A stretch of DNA of 42,159 nucleotides from Acidimicrobiales bacterium (GCA_030681555.1 JAUXRW010000160.1:1-42159), one strand, 5' to 3'; positions 1 to 8,150 are shown, numbered from the stretch's first letter. Notes: a model not told the origin generated them from the sequence alone. Program-made: numbers and translations.

Positions 1-315
1 AGCGACGACGGCCAGCTGGCCTATTCGATGCAGACGACCATCGGACAGCACCACCGCCGCTTCCGCGCCGGCGAGACCACAGAGATCGAGGTCACCTTCT
101 CCCCCCGCCTCGGTGGTGGCGGTACCTACCGCACGTCGCTCGTCGTCACGGACACGAGCGGCGTCCGCCCGCTCGTCAACGATGAAGGTTCCCTCCTCTT
201 CTACGTGACCCCGCGGCTCGGGGTCCTCGGTCCCGCCGACCTCGCAGCGACCATCCGGGTGGACGGCGCGGTGCTGACCGAGCACGCACCGCTGCTCATC
301 GACGACGAGTCCTAG
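1..315 (+). CDS. Wzt-type polysaccharide ABC transporter ATPase, C-terminal fragment
   Basis: The frame is open from the first base and stops at TAG 313-315, leaving 104 residues of a longer protein. The sequence is a beta-rich domain ending in FYVTPRLGVLGPADL and a conserved VDG/TEH stretch. This is typical of the C-terminal carbohydrate-binding domain of Wzt, the ATPase of the Wzm/Wzt exporter for lipid-linked O-antigen-like glycans. In characterised systems this domain binds the capped non-reducing end of the chain. The ATPase part (Walker motifs) lies outside the window, so the assignment rests on the tail alone. The position at the head of a large glycosyltransferase locus fits. Confidence 0.72.
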   Translation, partial: SDDGQLAYSMQTTIGQHHRRFRAGETTEIEVTFSPRLGGGGTYRTSLVVTDTSGVRPLVNDEGSLLFYVTPRLGVLGPADLAATIRVDGAVLTEHAPLLIDDES

Positions 316-540
316 GACGCGCCGCGCCGCGAGCGCCATCGAGGTCGACCCGGGGCACCGCCCGGGGGTCGCCGGGCATCGGCGGTCCTCTCAGGTCGTA
401 GGTGAGGCCCGTCGGGCCGGTGAAGCGATGCCGCCGGTGAATCTGCCGCAGAGTCACCCGTGCGACCTTCGGGCGCCGACCGGCCGGTGCGCCGTCCGCG
501 AGCGGGCGCGACCATCTTTCGGGGCGCAGCGGCCTGGCGC

Positions 541-546
541 TACGTT
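541..546 (+). promoter_or_regulatory. -10 hexamer TACGTT, leaderless start
   Basis: TANNNT hexamer 7 nt before GTG 554. It selects 554 rather than the upstream ATG 428 as the start of the glycosyltransferase gene. Confidence 0.55.
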
Positions 547-553
547 CCGTCCG

Positions 554-1600
554 GTGTCCCTGGCCTCGAGGAAGCTGCGCATCGGCGTACCGCCGTCGCT
601 CGCTGCGCTGGCGCCGCAGACCTCGGTCGGTCGCATCTGGCGCAACGTGCTGGAGGGCCTCGCCGACCTCGGCGCACGGGTCCGGATCGCGGAGCCCACC
701 CTCCGGCGACGCCGGATCGACGTCTGGTTGACCGATGGTCACCAGGGCGCGCTCGAGGTCAGGGCGCCCGTGGTCGCCCACCTCCACGAGGCGACCTGGG
801 CTGACCCCGCGCTGCGCGCGCTGGTGGAGCCGGCGTTCATCGCTGCCTACGAGCGGCCCTCCGCGGAGGCGGCAGGAGCCTCCCGGAGGCTGATCACCCT
901 CTCCCACTCGTCGCAACAGCAGATCGTCGCCGCCTACGGCCGCGACCCCGAAGAGGTGCACGTCGTTCCGCCCGGGGTGGACCACGGGATCTACCGCCGC
1001 GGCCTCGACCCCCCGGGACCGCTCGTGGCCGCGGCGGGCGGCGAAGCTCTCCGCCCGTACGTCCTCTTCGTCTCCGTCGTCCACCCCCGCAAGAACCTCG
1101 TCGTGCTCCGCGAGGCGATGGCCGGCCTGGCCGCACGTGGCTTCCCGCATGCCCTCGTGCTCGTCGCCGGCCCCGCCGCCGACCGAGCGGACTCCCGGGC
1201 GCTCGCATCCGCGGCCACGGCGCCGATTCCCGGGGTGGTCGCCCCCGTGGTGAACCTCGCGGGCGCGGCAGACGCCGACGTGGCGCGGCTGATGGCCGGT
1301 GCGGCGGCGTTCTGCCTCCCGAGCCTGATGGAGGGCTTCGGCATGGCCGTGGCCGAGGCGATGGCGTGCGGTGCGCCCGTCGTCGTCTCCGACCGAGGCG
1401 CGCTCCCGGAGGTCGTGGGCGACGCGGGGATCGCGGTCGCCCCAACCGCTCCTGCGATCGAGTCTGCGCTGGCGGACGTCCTCGGCCACCCGCTGCAGGC
1501 CCGCGAGCTCTCCGCGCGGGCGGTGGCGCGCGCCGCGGCCTACCGCTGGGATCGCACGGCGGCGGGGTTCCTCGCGGTGCTCGAGGCCGCGACCGCCTGA
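554..1600 (+). CDS. GT4-family glycosyltransferase
   Basis: This 348-residue protein transfers a sugar from a nucleotide donor to a growing glycan in the cytoplasm. Its C-terminal half has the GT-B/GT4 donor site: a HPRKN motif after a beta strand, then EGFGMAVAE, whose Glu260 and Glu268 form the E-x7-E pair, followed by GAPVVVSDRGALPEV. The N-terminal acceptor half contains LHEATW and a hydrophobic core. The frame is open back to ATG 428, but the extra 42 residues are low-complexity and family-atypical. GTG 554 is preceded by TACGTT at 7 nt, so I chose 554. The 238 bp between the Wzt gene and this start hold no gene that I can see. The gene ends 3 bp before a convergent methyltransferase gene. 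Sugar and acceptor are unknown. Confidence 0.85.
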   Translation: MSLASRKLRIGVPPSLAALAPQTSVGRIWRNVLEGLADLGARVRIAEPTLRRRRIDVWLTDGHQGALEVRAPVVAHLHEATWADPALRALVEPAFIAAYERPSAEAAGASRRLITLSHSSQQQIVAAYGRDPEEVHVVPPGVDHGIYRRGLDPPGPLVAAAGGEALRPYVLFVSVVHPRKNLVVLREAMAGLAARGFPHALVLVAGPAADRADSRALASAATAPIPGVVAPVVNLAGAADADVARLMAGAAAFCLPSLMEGFGMAVAEAMACGAPVVVSDRGALPEVVGDAGIAVAPTAPAIESALADVLGHPLQARELSARAVARAAAYRWDRTAAGFLAVLEAATA

Positions 1601-1603
1601 GCC

Positions 1604-2374
1604 CTACCTTGGCGGCACGACGACCAGGCGACCCGTGAAGTCGATCCGGTGGAGCAGCACGTCGGGTCCGTGCGCGGCGAAGTACTCGTCCACCGCTTGC
1701 TTCGCCCCCATGAAGTGCCCGTAGTCGTCGACGATCAGGATGCCCCCGGGCCGGATGCGCCCGAACAAGTGCTCCATCTCGTGACGCGTCGATTGGTACC
1801 AGTCGGTGTCGAGGCGGCACAGGGCGATCTCCTCCGGCGCCTCGTCCGGGATCGTGTCCTCCACCAGCCCGGGCACGAACCGCGTGCGCTCCACGGGGTA
1901 GCCCGTGCCCGCCAGCGCCGCCTGCACCTCCTCGAAGGGGAGGTACCGGAAGGCCTCGGCCGCCGACGCCGCGTCGTAGGCATCAGCGGCCGGGCGACCG
2001 AAGAGGTCGACGTCCTCCGGGCCAGGGAAGGGCATGTGCGTGAAGGTGTCGAACAGCACGAGCTCCCGGTCGTCCACCTCCATCTCGCGAAGGGTGAGCG
2101 CGACGACCATCATCGACCCGCCCCGCCACACGCCGCACTCGACGAACGCCCCGGGCACGCCGCGGCGGACGACGTGGCGGACCGCGTCGCGAAGGGCCGC
2201 GATCCGCTCCGGTGACGTCAGCGTATAGGGCCGGACGCGCTCGCAGAGTGCGATGAGATCGTCGTCGAAGTCGGGGGGATAGGTCCGACCGGCGCCCTCC
2301 GGGACGGTGCGAACGACGTCGTAGCCCCCCATCGCGAGCAGCCGACGGAGCGGTCGGGTCACCAGCTGCTTCAC
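1604..2374 (-). CDS. TylF/macrocin-type O-methyltransferase
   Basis: The 256-residue product belongs to the TylF family of metal- and SAM-dependent O-methyltransferases, which methylate sugar hydroxyls such as those of macrocin. The SAM site GAFVECGVWRGGSMM sits at about residues 75-89. A second hallmark, RLDTDWYQST followed by GGILIVDDYGHF, carries the acidic metal- and catalysis-related residues. Length matches the family. GTG 2374 is preceded 6 nt upstream by TACCCT on its own strand. It is transcribed divergently from the 2425 methyltransferase. Methylation of a surface-glycan sugar is the likely role here (inference from context). Confidence 0.85.
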   Translation of the reverse strand: MKQLVTRPLRRLLAMGGYDVVRTVPEGAGRTYPPDFDDDLIALCERVRPYTLTSPERIAALRDAVRHVVRRGVPGAFVECGVWRGGSMMVVALTLREMEVDDRELVLFDTFTHMPFPGPEDVDLFGRPAADAYDAASAAEAFRYLPFEEVQAALAGTGYPVERTRFVPGLVEDTIPDEAPEEIALCRLDTDWYQSTRHEMEHLFGRIRPGGILIVDDYGHFMGAKQAVDEYFAAHGPDVLLHRIDFTGRLVVVPPR

Positions 2375-2380
2375 GGTCGC

Positions 2381-2386
2381 AGGGTA
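2381..2386 (-). promoter_or_regulatory. -10 hexamer TACCCT, leaderless start
   Basis: TANNNT on the minus strand, 6 nt before GTG 2374 of the TylF-like gene. Confidence 0.55.
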
Positions 2387-2409
2387 GCGCCGGCCCGAGG
2401 CCGCTTGAG

Positions 2410-2415
2410 TAGAGT
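2410..2415 (+). promoter_or_regulatory. -10 hexamer TAGAGT, leaderless start
   Basis: TANNNT 9 nt before ATG 2425. It is back-to-back with the minus-strand hexamer at 2381-2386. Confidence 0.5.
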
Positions 2416-2424
2416 CGAGCGGCC

Positions 2425-3360
2425 ATGGAGATCCACCAGCTGGTCCGGTGCCCGGGCTGCGGCGACGAGGGATCGACGCCGGTGCCCCTGGACGGCCAGC
2501 ACGAGCTGCGACGCTGCGATCGCTGCGACCTCGTCTACGCCTCCGCCTACGGCGATCCCGACGAGATCTACGTGGAGGGCTATCTCTTCGGCGAGACCGA
2601 GTTCGGGCTCGACATCTTCCACCCGCTGTTCCAGGAGTTCCTCAGCTTCGCTGCGGAGAAGCGGCTCGATGTGATCGAGCGCTCGCGGCCGGCCCGCGGA
2701 TCCCTGCTCGACGTCGGGTGCGGCTCGGGCGAGGTCCTCCTCGCCGCGCAGCGACGCGGATGGACCGTTGCCGGCGCCGAGCCCGTGCAGCAATCGGCCT
2801 CCATCGCCCAGTCGCGGGGCCTCGACGTCCGCCCGGCCCTGCTCCAGGACACTGATCTGCCCGAGCGGAGCTGGGACGTCGTCACCGCGTTCCACGTGCT
2901 GGAGCACATCACGGAGGGCTCGGCCTTTCTCGGCCTCCTGGCGCGCTGGGCCAGGCCCGGAGGGCTGGTGGTCGTCGAGGTGCCGAACTGGGGCAGCGTC
3001 GATCGCATGCGGAAGGGCGCGAGCTGGCCCGGCGTCAGGCCCCTCGAGCACGTCGCCCACTACCAGCCCGATACCCTGCGGCGCACGATGGAGCGCGCCG
3101 GGCTCGAACCCGTGGTCGTCCGCACGCTCGGGTTCCTCTGGGACCAGCAAACGATCGAGGAGCAGCTCCGGGACCTCGCCATCCGGCGAGGCCGCCGGCT
3201 GCTGCGGCGCCTCGGACGACCGACCGAGCGCGACGGGCAGAGCGAGGTGATGCCCGGGCGCGTGACCCGGAGGGCGCTGCTCGCCATCCAGGCGGCGTAC
3301 GACCGGATGCGACGAGGCCAGGTCGTCCTCGGGGTCGCTCGAGTGCCCGACGGGCCGTGA
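2425..3360 (+). CDS. Class I SAM-dependent methyltransferase with N-terminal zinc-ribbon motif
   Basis: The 311-residue protein starts with two CxxC pairs (Cys9/12 and Cys31/34) that look like a small zinc ribbon. A Rossmann methyltransferase follows: LLDVGCGSGEV at about 95-105 is SAM motif I, AFHVLEHI is the post-motif strand, and ARPGGLVVVEVPN the next. This architecture is common among sugar C- or O-methyltransferases of surface-glycan and deoxysugar pathways. The tail after about residue 215 is basic and less conserved. It heads a tight operon: the next gene's GTG overlaps this stop by the GTGA arrangement. The exact substrate cannot be read from sequence. Confidence 0.85.
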   Translation: MEIHQLVRCPGCGDEGSTPVPLDGQHELRRCDRCDLVYASAYGDPDEIYVEGYLFGETEFGLDIFHPLFQEFLSFAAEKRLDVIERSRPARGSLLDVGCGSGEVLLAAQRRGWTVAGAEPVQQSASIAQSRGLDVRPALLQDTDLPERSWDVVTAFHVLEHITEGSAFLGLLARWARPGGLVVVEVPNWGSVDRMRKGASWPGVRPLEHVAHYQPDTLRRTMERAGLEPVVVRTLGFLWDQQTIEEQLRDLAIRRGRRLLRRLGRPTERDGQSEVMPGRVTRRALLAIQAAYDRMRRGQVVLGVARVPDGP

Positions 3361-3932
3361 TCCGTCCCGTGCCGGCGGCCCTCCGCCGCTGGGGAGCGCC
3401 CTCCCGTCCCCTCGTTCGGCGCGTCCGCAGGTGGGTCGATGAGCGCCCGGCGCCCCCACCCTCGGCGTTCGCGAGCTTCGGCTCCGGTTCTTGGATCGTG
3501 CCGCCGACCGAGGTGTCCGGCGCCGAGCGCGCGTGGGTCGGTGCCGACGTGGTCGTGCTCGAGCACGGATCGCTCATCGTGGCCGACGGGGCCGTGCTGC
3601 GCATCGGTGACGGCACTCGCCTCGCCCGGGCCGTGCACGTGCGGTGCACGAGCGAGGTGGTGATCGAGGCCGACGTCTCGACGAGCGACTACGTGTCCAT
3701 CCTCGACACGTGGGGCACCGCGGCGGGTGACAGCGAGCGGGCGCTGCCGACCCCCGGCGCCGCGCCCGTGCGCATCGGGCGGGGTGCCTACCTCGGGTGC
3801 GGGGCGGTGATCGGACCCGGGGTGCACGTCGGCGCCGGCGCCTACGTCGGCGAGGGCGCGGTCGTCGTCGATGACGTCGCCGCCCACGAGGTCGTGTTCG
3901 GCAACCCGGCCCGGCTCGGGGCGCTGCGATGA
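3357..3932 (+). CDS. Left-handed beta-helix (hexapeptide-repeat) acyltransferase
   Basis: The 191-residue protein has imperfect hexapeptide repeats (V-x-I-G-x-G type). These run from VGADVVVLEHGSLIVADGAVLRIGD to the C-terminal coils IGRGAYLGCGAVIGPGVHV, GAGAYVGEGAVVVDD and the family ending VFGNPARLG. Such proteins are trimers that transfer acetyl or another acyl group to sugars. An SDYVSILDT stretch precedes a loop where the catalytic region is expected; I do not see an unambiguous catalytic His. GTG 3357 overlaps the preceding stop, and its own stop overlaps the next start (ATGA), so the three genes are translationally coupled. It is a paralogue of its neighbour at 3929. Confidence 0.85.
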   Translation: MIRPVPAALRRWGAPSRPLVRRVRRWVDERPAPPPSAFASFGSGSWIVPPTEVSGAERAWVGADVVVLEHGSLIVADGAVLRIGDGTRLARAVHVRCTSEVVIEADVSTSDYVSILDTWGTAAGDSERALPTPGAAPVRIGRGAYLGCGAVIGPGVHVGAGAYVGEGAVVVDDVAAHEVVFGNPARLGALR

Positions 3933-4549
3933 CCTGGCGCGAGCGGTTCGCGATGGCCCGACGAGCCCAGCGTCTCGGCGCCGCCACTGCCGAGAACCTC
4001 ACGCCGCCCGACCCCAGCACCTATGGGGGCTACGGGACGAACACGTGGGTGGTGCCCCCGAGCCGGGTGACGACCCCCGAGCGCATCTTCCTCGGCGACG
4101 ACGTGACGATCCTGGAGCACGCCTTCCTCTCCGTCGTCGCGGCCGTGCCGGGGGTGACGCCGACGCTCCGCATCGGGGACCGCACCCGCATCGGCCGGCT
4201 CGCCCACATCGCGTGCGTCGGCGAGGTCGAGATCGGGGCCGACGTGCTCGCCTCCGAGCGAATCTTCATCGGGGACACCTACCACGGCTACGAGGACCCG
4301 ACGAAGCCGGTGATCCAGCAGCCGATGGCTGCACCTCGCGCCGTCCGCATCGAGGAGGGGGCCTTCCTCGGCATCGGGTGCGCCGTGCTGCTCGGCGTGA
4401 CGGTGGGCGCCCACGCCTACGTCGCAGCAGGGGCCGTGGTCACCCGTGACGTTCCCGACCGGAGCCTCGCCGTCGGCAACCCCGCTCGCGTGGTGCGCCG
4501 CTGGGACGAGCGGGCGGCCCGCTGGGTCGACACCGGACCACAGCGCTGA
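3929..4549 (+). CDS. Left-handed beta-helix acyltransferase, second paralogue
   Basis: The 206-residue protein is the second hexapeptide acyltransferase of the operon. It shares SYGS/NTWVVPP-like and LEHAFLSVVA segments with its neighbour and ends with the coils IEEGAFLGIGCAVLLGVTVGAHAYVAAGAVVTRDVPDRSLAVGNPARVV. It contains DTYHGYEDPTKPV, the His-bearing loop of WbbJ/maltose-acetyltransferase-like enzymes, so it looks catalytically complete. ATG 3929 overlaps the upstream stop. It probably O-acetylates a glycan sugar. Tandem duplication followed by divergence is the simplest origin. Confidence 0.87.
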   Translation: MTWRERFAMARRAQRLGAATAENLTPPDPSTYGGYGTNTWVVPPSRVTTPERIFLGDDVTILEHAFLSVVAAVPGVTPTLRIGDRTRIGRLAHIACVGEVEIGADVLASERIFIGDTYHGYEDPTKPVIQQPMAAPRAVRIEEGAFLGIGCAVLLGVTVGAHAYVAAGAVVTRDVPDRSLAVGNPARVVRRWDERAARWVDTGPQR

Positions 4550-4570
4550 CGACGACCGCCGGCCAACCCG

Positions 4571-5230
4571 TCAGCCGCTGCGGACGCGGTCTCTCAGCGC
4601 CGCCCGCGTCTCGCCGAGCGTGAAGCGCCACAGCTCCCGCACACTCATGCGCATCGGCCCGAGATCGACCCGCTGCCCGACTCCCCAGCTCTCGGCGATC
4701 CGGCGCGTTCGAGGGAGGAGGTCGGGCGTCAACGTGACGGCACCCTTGACGCCCACGCCGAACACGCCCTCCGGCATGAGGTCCCAGCCCTGCGCCACCA
4801 CGAGGCTCGATTCGAACGGACGGAGCAGGAGCTCGAACCCCTCGGGTGTGAACCGCCAGTAGTCCCAGGGGTGTTCGTGGATCGGGAAGAACATCAACGA
4901 GCTGATCGCGAGGACACCGCCGGGGCGGAGGATCCGGTGCATCTCCGCCACGGCGCGGAGCGGATCGGCCACATGCTCGAGGGTCTCGAGGCAGATGACG
5001 GTGCCCACCGACTCGTCGGCGAAAGACATCTGGTGCACGTCCTCGATCCGGTCGACCCCCGTCCCCGGTTGGAGGTCGCAGCCGATGTGCTGCGATGCGC
5101 CGAAGATCGCGCGGAGGTCGGCCTCCGCCTCCTGTCCGGCCGCCGCCCGGGCCCCGACCTCCACGAGCGGGTCATGGACCGGGAAGGCCGCCGCGACATC
5201 GCGGGCGAACTCGATGACGGCGGGCCGCAT
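4571..5230 (-). CDS. Class I SAM-dependent methyltransferase
   Basis: The 219-residue protein has a Methyltransf_11-type core. VGTVICLETLEHVADP is the motif around the SAM-adjacent acidic loop, and HRILRPGGVLAISSL the following strand. DYWRFTPEGF is a frequent signature of sugar methyltransferases in O-antigen loci. Motif I is unusual: VEVGARAAAG in place of a glycine-rich DVGCGxG, with acidic GCDLQPG next. The frame is open upstream to 5560, but the extra part is Arg/Pro-rich and non-homologous. ATG 5230 lies 8 nt after TACACT, which fixes the start. The 179 bp up to the next minus-strand gene show no coding signal. Confidence 0.8.
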   Translation of the reverse strand: MRPAVIEFARDVAAAFPVHDPLVEVGARAAAGQEAEADLRAIFGASQHIGCDLQPGTGVDRIEDVHQMSFADESVGTVICLETLEHVADPLRAVAEMHRILRPGGVLAISSLMFFPIHEHPWDYWRFTPEGFELLLRPFESSLVVAQGWDLMPEGVFGVGVKGAVTLTPDLLPRTRRIAESWGVGQRVDLGPMRMSVRELWRFTLGETRAALRDRVRSG

Positions 5231-5238
5231 GCTCGGCG

Positions 5239-5244
5239 AGTGTA
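5239..5244 (-). promoter_or_regulatory. -10 hexamer TACACT, leaderless start
   Basis: Minus-strand TANNNT 8 nt before ATG 5230. It supports the short start of the methyltransferase. Confidence 0.55.
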
Positions 5245-5409
5245 CTGACGGCAGCCTCCACGCCGATCGCCGTCGGCCCGGGCTACGGCGTGACGGCCGC
5301 ACCCAGGAGAGGAGCGTCCCCTCGCCTTCCGGCCGGCGAGCGTCCAAAAGGCTTCGTCTGGCGAACGTTGGCACTGCGATGACGGCTGAGCGCCAGGCCC
5401 ACGGCGCGA

Positions 5410-6456
5410 TCAGAGGACGACGCGGCGGTACCGGACGCTCCCGGCGGCCATCGAGCCGAGCGCTACGACGTCGGACCAAGCCAAGCGAGCGAGGACGGCC
5501 GGGGCGTCGCGCCGGGAGCGGGCGAGGTGGCGGGCGTTGCCCCACCGGCGCCTCGCCCACGGCAGCGTGGCCAGGAGCGGCCAGCGCGCCCGCAGCCCCA
5601 CCGATGCCGCGACACCTACCACGGCGAGGTCGAAGCGGGCCGACGCAGGGCTCAGGAACACGCCGTGGGTGAGCCAGCGGGCAACCAGCGGGCTACGGCG
5701 GGCGAGGCCCGGGAACCGCCCGAGCTGGCGCTGGTCCGCCAGCCACCGGGCATAGGTGCCGGGAAGGCACCGGTGGTGGACGAGGGCGTTGGACGTGAAC
5801 GCCGCCTTGCCCCCCGTGCGCTGCACCTCCCACGCCAGGCACGCGTCCTCACCGAAGGCCCGGCCGCTCGGCGGGTGCAGCAACGGGTCGGCCTCGTCGA
5901 ACCCGCCGGCGCGCTCGAAGGCGCGGCGGCGGTAGGACACGTTGCACGTCTCGAAGAACGGCGTGGGGGCGGTGACCCAGATGGTGTGGTCCCAGGGGCC
6001 GAGATCGTCGAGCCCCGCCGGGTCGGCATGGACGGCGCCTTGGACGACATCGACGTCGCCGGCGAAGGCGAGACGAACGTGGCGGAGCCAGCCCGGCGTG
6101 GGGAGGCAGTCGTCGTCGGTGATGGCCACGAGGGGAGACCGGCTGGCGGCCACGCCGGCGTTGCGTCCCGGTGCGGGACCGTGGTTGTCGGCCAGCCGCA
6201 GCGCCGTCGCGGGCAGGGGGCTGCGAGCCACCAGGTCCGACAGGACCGCCCACGTGTCGTCGGTCGATCCGTTGTCGACGAGCACGAGCTCTACCTGGAG
6301 CGGGTCGAGGTCCTGGGCCTCGAGCGCGGCGACCAAGCCAGTGAGAAGGGACGACCGGCCAAACGTGGTGACCACGGCCGAGATCGTCGGACGAGCGTCG
6401 TCCCACGAGGCGCTGCGCACGCTCCCCACGACCCGCGACGCGGCGCCCACCGTCAC
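5410..6456 (-). CDS. GT2-family glycosyltransferase with C-terminal membrane-associated region
   Basis: This 348-residue protein is a GT-A fold transferase. It has TISAVVTTFGR at the first strand, VLVDNGSTDDT with Asp61 for nucleotide binding, then GPAPGRNAG and ITDDDCLP with the Asp114-116 metal site. AGGFDEADPLLHPPSGRAFGEDACLAW carries the acceptor-side acidic ED motif. After about residue 245 come basic and hydrophobic segments ending in SVRYRRVVL, a tail shared with the proteins at 11476 and 12453. GTG 6456 overlaps the upstream stop by 4 nt (GTGA). It is the last gene of a three-gene minus-strand operon with two methyltransferases. Confidence 0.88.
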   Translation of the reverse strand: MTVGAASRVVGSVRSASWDDARPTISAVVTTFGRSSLLTGLVAALEAQDLDPLQVELVLVDNGSTDDTWAVLSDLVARSPLPATALRLADNHGPAPGRNAGVAASRSPLVAITDDDCLPTPGWLRHVRLAFAGDVDVVQGAVHADPAGLDDLGPWDHTIWVTAPTPFFETCNVSYRRRAFERAGGFDEADPLLHPPSGRAFGEDACLAWEVQRTGGKAAFTSNALVHHRCLPGTYARWLADQRQLGRFPGLARRSPLVARWLTHGVFLSPASARFDLAVVGVAASVGLRARWPLLATLPWARRRWGNARHLARSRRDAPAVLARLAWSDVVALGSMAAGSVRYRRVVL

Positions 6457-7286
6457 TCCGGCGCAGGGCGGGCCAGCGCCCATGCCGTGGCCCCGCCGAC
6501 CCGCCGCGTGCACGCCCAGAAGACGAGCTCGCGGGGCCGGCGCGGCACCCGCGGTGGCCAGGCCGGCATGCGGGCGCCGAAGGGCTGGAACAGGGGGCCA
6601 CCGGTGCGGACGACGTCCCACCCGCCGGCGTGGAGGAGGCGACGGTGACCGGCCATGTTCGGCGTCCACCACTGCGGGTGGTCCTCGTGCCAGAGCTGCG
6701 CCGTGGGCGTGCGCGGCCGGAGCAGCGTCATCGGCATCGACACGGCCTCGTAGGAGAGCAGCGTGCCGTCGGGAACCATGACGGACCGCAGTGCCCGCAG
6801 CGCCCGGGCAGGGTCTGCGAGGTGCAGGAGGATGTTGCCCATGAAGACGAAGTCGAATGTGCCGAGGTCGTCCGACGCCAGGTCGTAGAGCGACCGGTCG
6901 ACACGCTGGACGTCGAGGCCCAGCGCCTCCCGCACCAGTTCGAAGGCGGAGGCCGCCCGCCCCGTGCCGCGGGTGGCCTTCACCTCGTCGGCGGGCCGGC
7001 GCTGCCAGTCCTGCCGGGAGGCGTCGGCGAGGTCCAGGCTGACGACCTCCGCCGCGCCCCGCCGGGCCAACTCGAAGGCGAAGAAGCCGTCCGCTGATGC
7101 CGCGTCGAGGCAGCGCAGGCCGGCGAGGGACTCTGGGATCGGGAGCCGGCCTACCACCTTGCGGTGATCGAACAGGCCGGGGGTGACGACCCCTCCGGGC
7201 AGGTCGATGGTGTGGTACCAGTCGTGCTCTTCGACCCGTCGCCGGAGCTCGCCGGGACCGGAGGAACAGCCAGCTGCCGAGGTCAT
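6453..7286 (-). CDS. SAM-dependent methyltransferase, CmoB/DUF1698-like
   Basis: The 277-residue protein begins with WYHTIDLPGGVVTPGLFDHR (about 23-42), the entry segment of the CmoB-like family. A SAM-binding stretch LDAASADGFFAFELARRGA follows at about 60-78, then FDFVFMGNILLHLADP. The family name comes from tRNA wobble-uridine carboxymethyltransferases, but proteins of this length without CmoB's N-terminal part occur in glycan and natural-product loci, and small-molecule methylation is more likely here. Motif I lacks the usual GxGxG. ATG 7286 touches the upstream stop (TGATG). It is a tandem paralogue of the gene at 7286-8128. Confidence 0.82.
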   Translation of the reverse strand: MTSAAGCSSGPGELRRRVEEHDWYHTIDLPGGVVTPGLFDHRKVVGRLPIPESLAGLRCLDAASADGFFAFELARRGAAEVVSLDLADASRQDWQRRPADEVKATRGTGRAASAFELVREALGLDVQRVDRSLYDLASDDLGTFDFVFMGNILLHLADPARALRALRSVMVPDGTLLSYEAVSMPMTLLRPRTPTAQLWHEDHPQWWTPNMAGHRRLLHAGGWDVVRTGGPLFQPFGARMPAWPPRVPRRPRELVFWACTRRVGGATAWALARPAPE

Positions 7287-8128
7287 CAGACGCGGGGCCG
7301 GGCCAAGGCGGCGCGGTGCAGCACACCGGGCGCCCAGGACCCCGTCACGGCGCGGATGCCGACCGAATCGATGAGGTTCCTCGGCGTGGGCGGCGGTTTC
7401 GGGTGGCGGGCGAAGCGCACCGTGTAGGCCTTCGACGTGCGCTCGACCTCGAAGCCGGCCGCGTAGAGCAGGCGCCGGTGGCCGGCCGCGTTGAAGTTGA
7501 ACCACTGGCACTCGCCGCCGCTGCCGTTCAGCGTGTACCGGGGGCGGCCGCGGCCGAACACGGAGAGCCACAGCTCGATCTGCTCGGACGACAGGAAGAC
7601 CCCGTCGGTGACCGTGCGCACCGCGTCGAGGGCCCGCAGCGGATCCCGCAGGTGCAGGAGGAGGCTGCCGCAGACGACCACGTCGAAGGTGCCGATCTCG
7701 GCCGGATCGAGGTCGTAGATACTGAGGGGGCGCCACTGCACCTTCGAGCCCATGAGCTGGGCGGCCACGCGGAACCCGGCCCCCTTTGGCGGCCCGGAAA
7801 AGCCCGGGTCACGGGCGAGGTCGGCGGCGCGGTAGTCGGGCGGCCAGTCCCACAGGAGGTGGTCCTCCACATCGATGGCCACCACCTCGGCGGCGCCACG
7901 ACGCTCGAGCTCGAAGGCCAGGTGCCCGTCGAAGGTGCCGATGTCGAGGCAGCGCTTGCCCCGAACGTTCGGCCAGGGCAGCAGGTCGATGACGGGGCGA
8001 AGGTCGAACCAGCCCGGCGTGACCACGCCGGGCGCCAGCTCCATGGCGTGGTACCAGAACGGGTGCTCGTCGACGCGAGCCTGCATCTCGAACGCGCTCA
8101 GCGGTGCGTGGTCGAGGTCGTCGGGCAT
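7286..8128 (-). CDS. SAM-dependent methyltransferase, CmoB/DUF1698-like, paralogue
   Basis: The 280-residue product has FWYHAMELAPGVVTPGWFDLR at about 24-44, LDIGTFDGHLAFELERRGA at about 61-79 and FDVVVCGSLLLHLRDP. It aligns along its length with the next gene downstream, including the late WFNFNAAGHRRLLYAAGF versus WTPNMAGHRRLLHAGGW segments, so the two arose by tandem duplication. ATG 8128 follows TACGCT by 9 nt and leads the operon 7286, 6453, 5410. Two methyltransferases plus a GT2 suggest addition of a sugar that is methylated at two positions, or two successive residues (inference). Confidence 0.83.
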   Translation of the reverse strand: MPDDLDHAPLSAFEMQARVDEHPFWYHAMELAPGVVTPGWFDLRPVIDLLPWPNVRGKRCLDIGTFDGHLAFELERRGAAEVVAIDVEDHLLWDWPPDYRAADLARDPGFSGPPKGAGFRVAAQLMGSKVQWRPLSIYDLDPAEIGTFDVVVCGSLLLHLRDPLRALDAVRTVTDGVFLSSEQIELWLSVFGRGRPRYTLNGSGGECQWFNFNAAGHRRLLYAAGFEVERTSKAYTVRFARHPKPPPTPRNLIDSVGIRAVTGSWAPGVLHRAALARPRV

Positions 8129-8137
8129 CGGCGGGAG

Positions 8138-8143
8138 AGCGTA
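8138..8143 (-). promoter_or_regulatory. -10 hexamer TACGCT, leaderless start
   Basis: Minus-strand TANNNT 9 nt before ATG 8128. Only 7 bp separate it from the divergent plus-strand hexamer at 8151. Confidence 0.55.
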
Positions 8144-8150
8144 GACGCCC

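Noticed and set aside
428-553. N-terminal extension of the first GT4 gene
   Set aside because: The 42 residues are Arg/Pro-rich with no family similarity, and GTG 554 has a -10 at leaderless distance.
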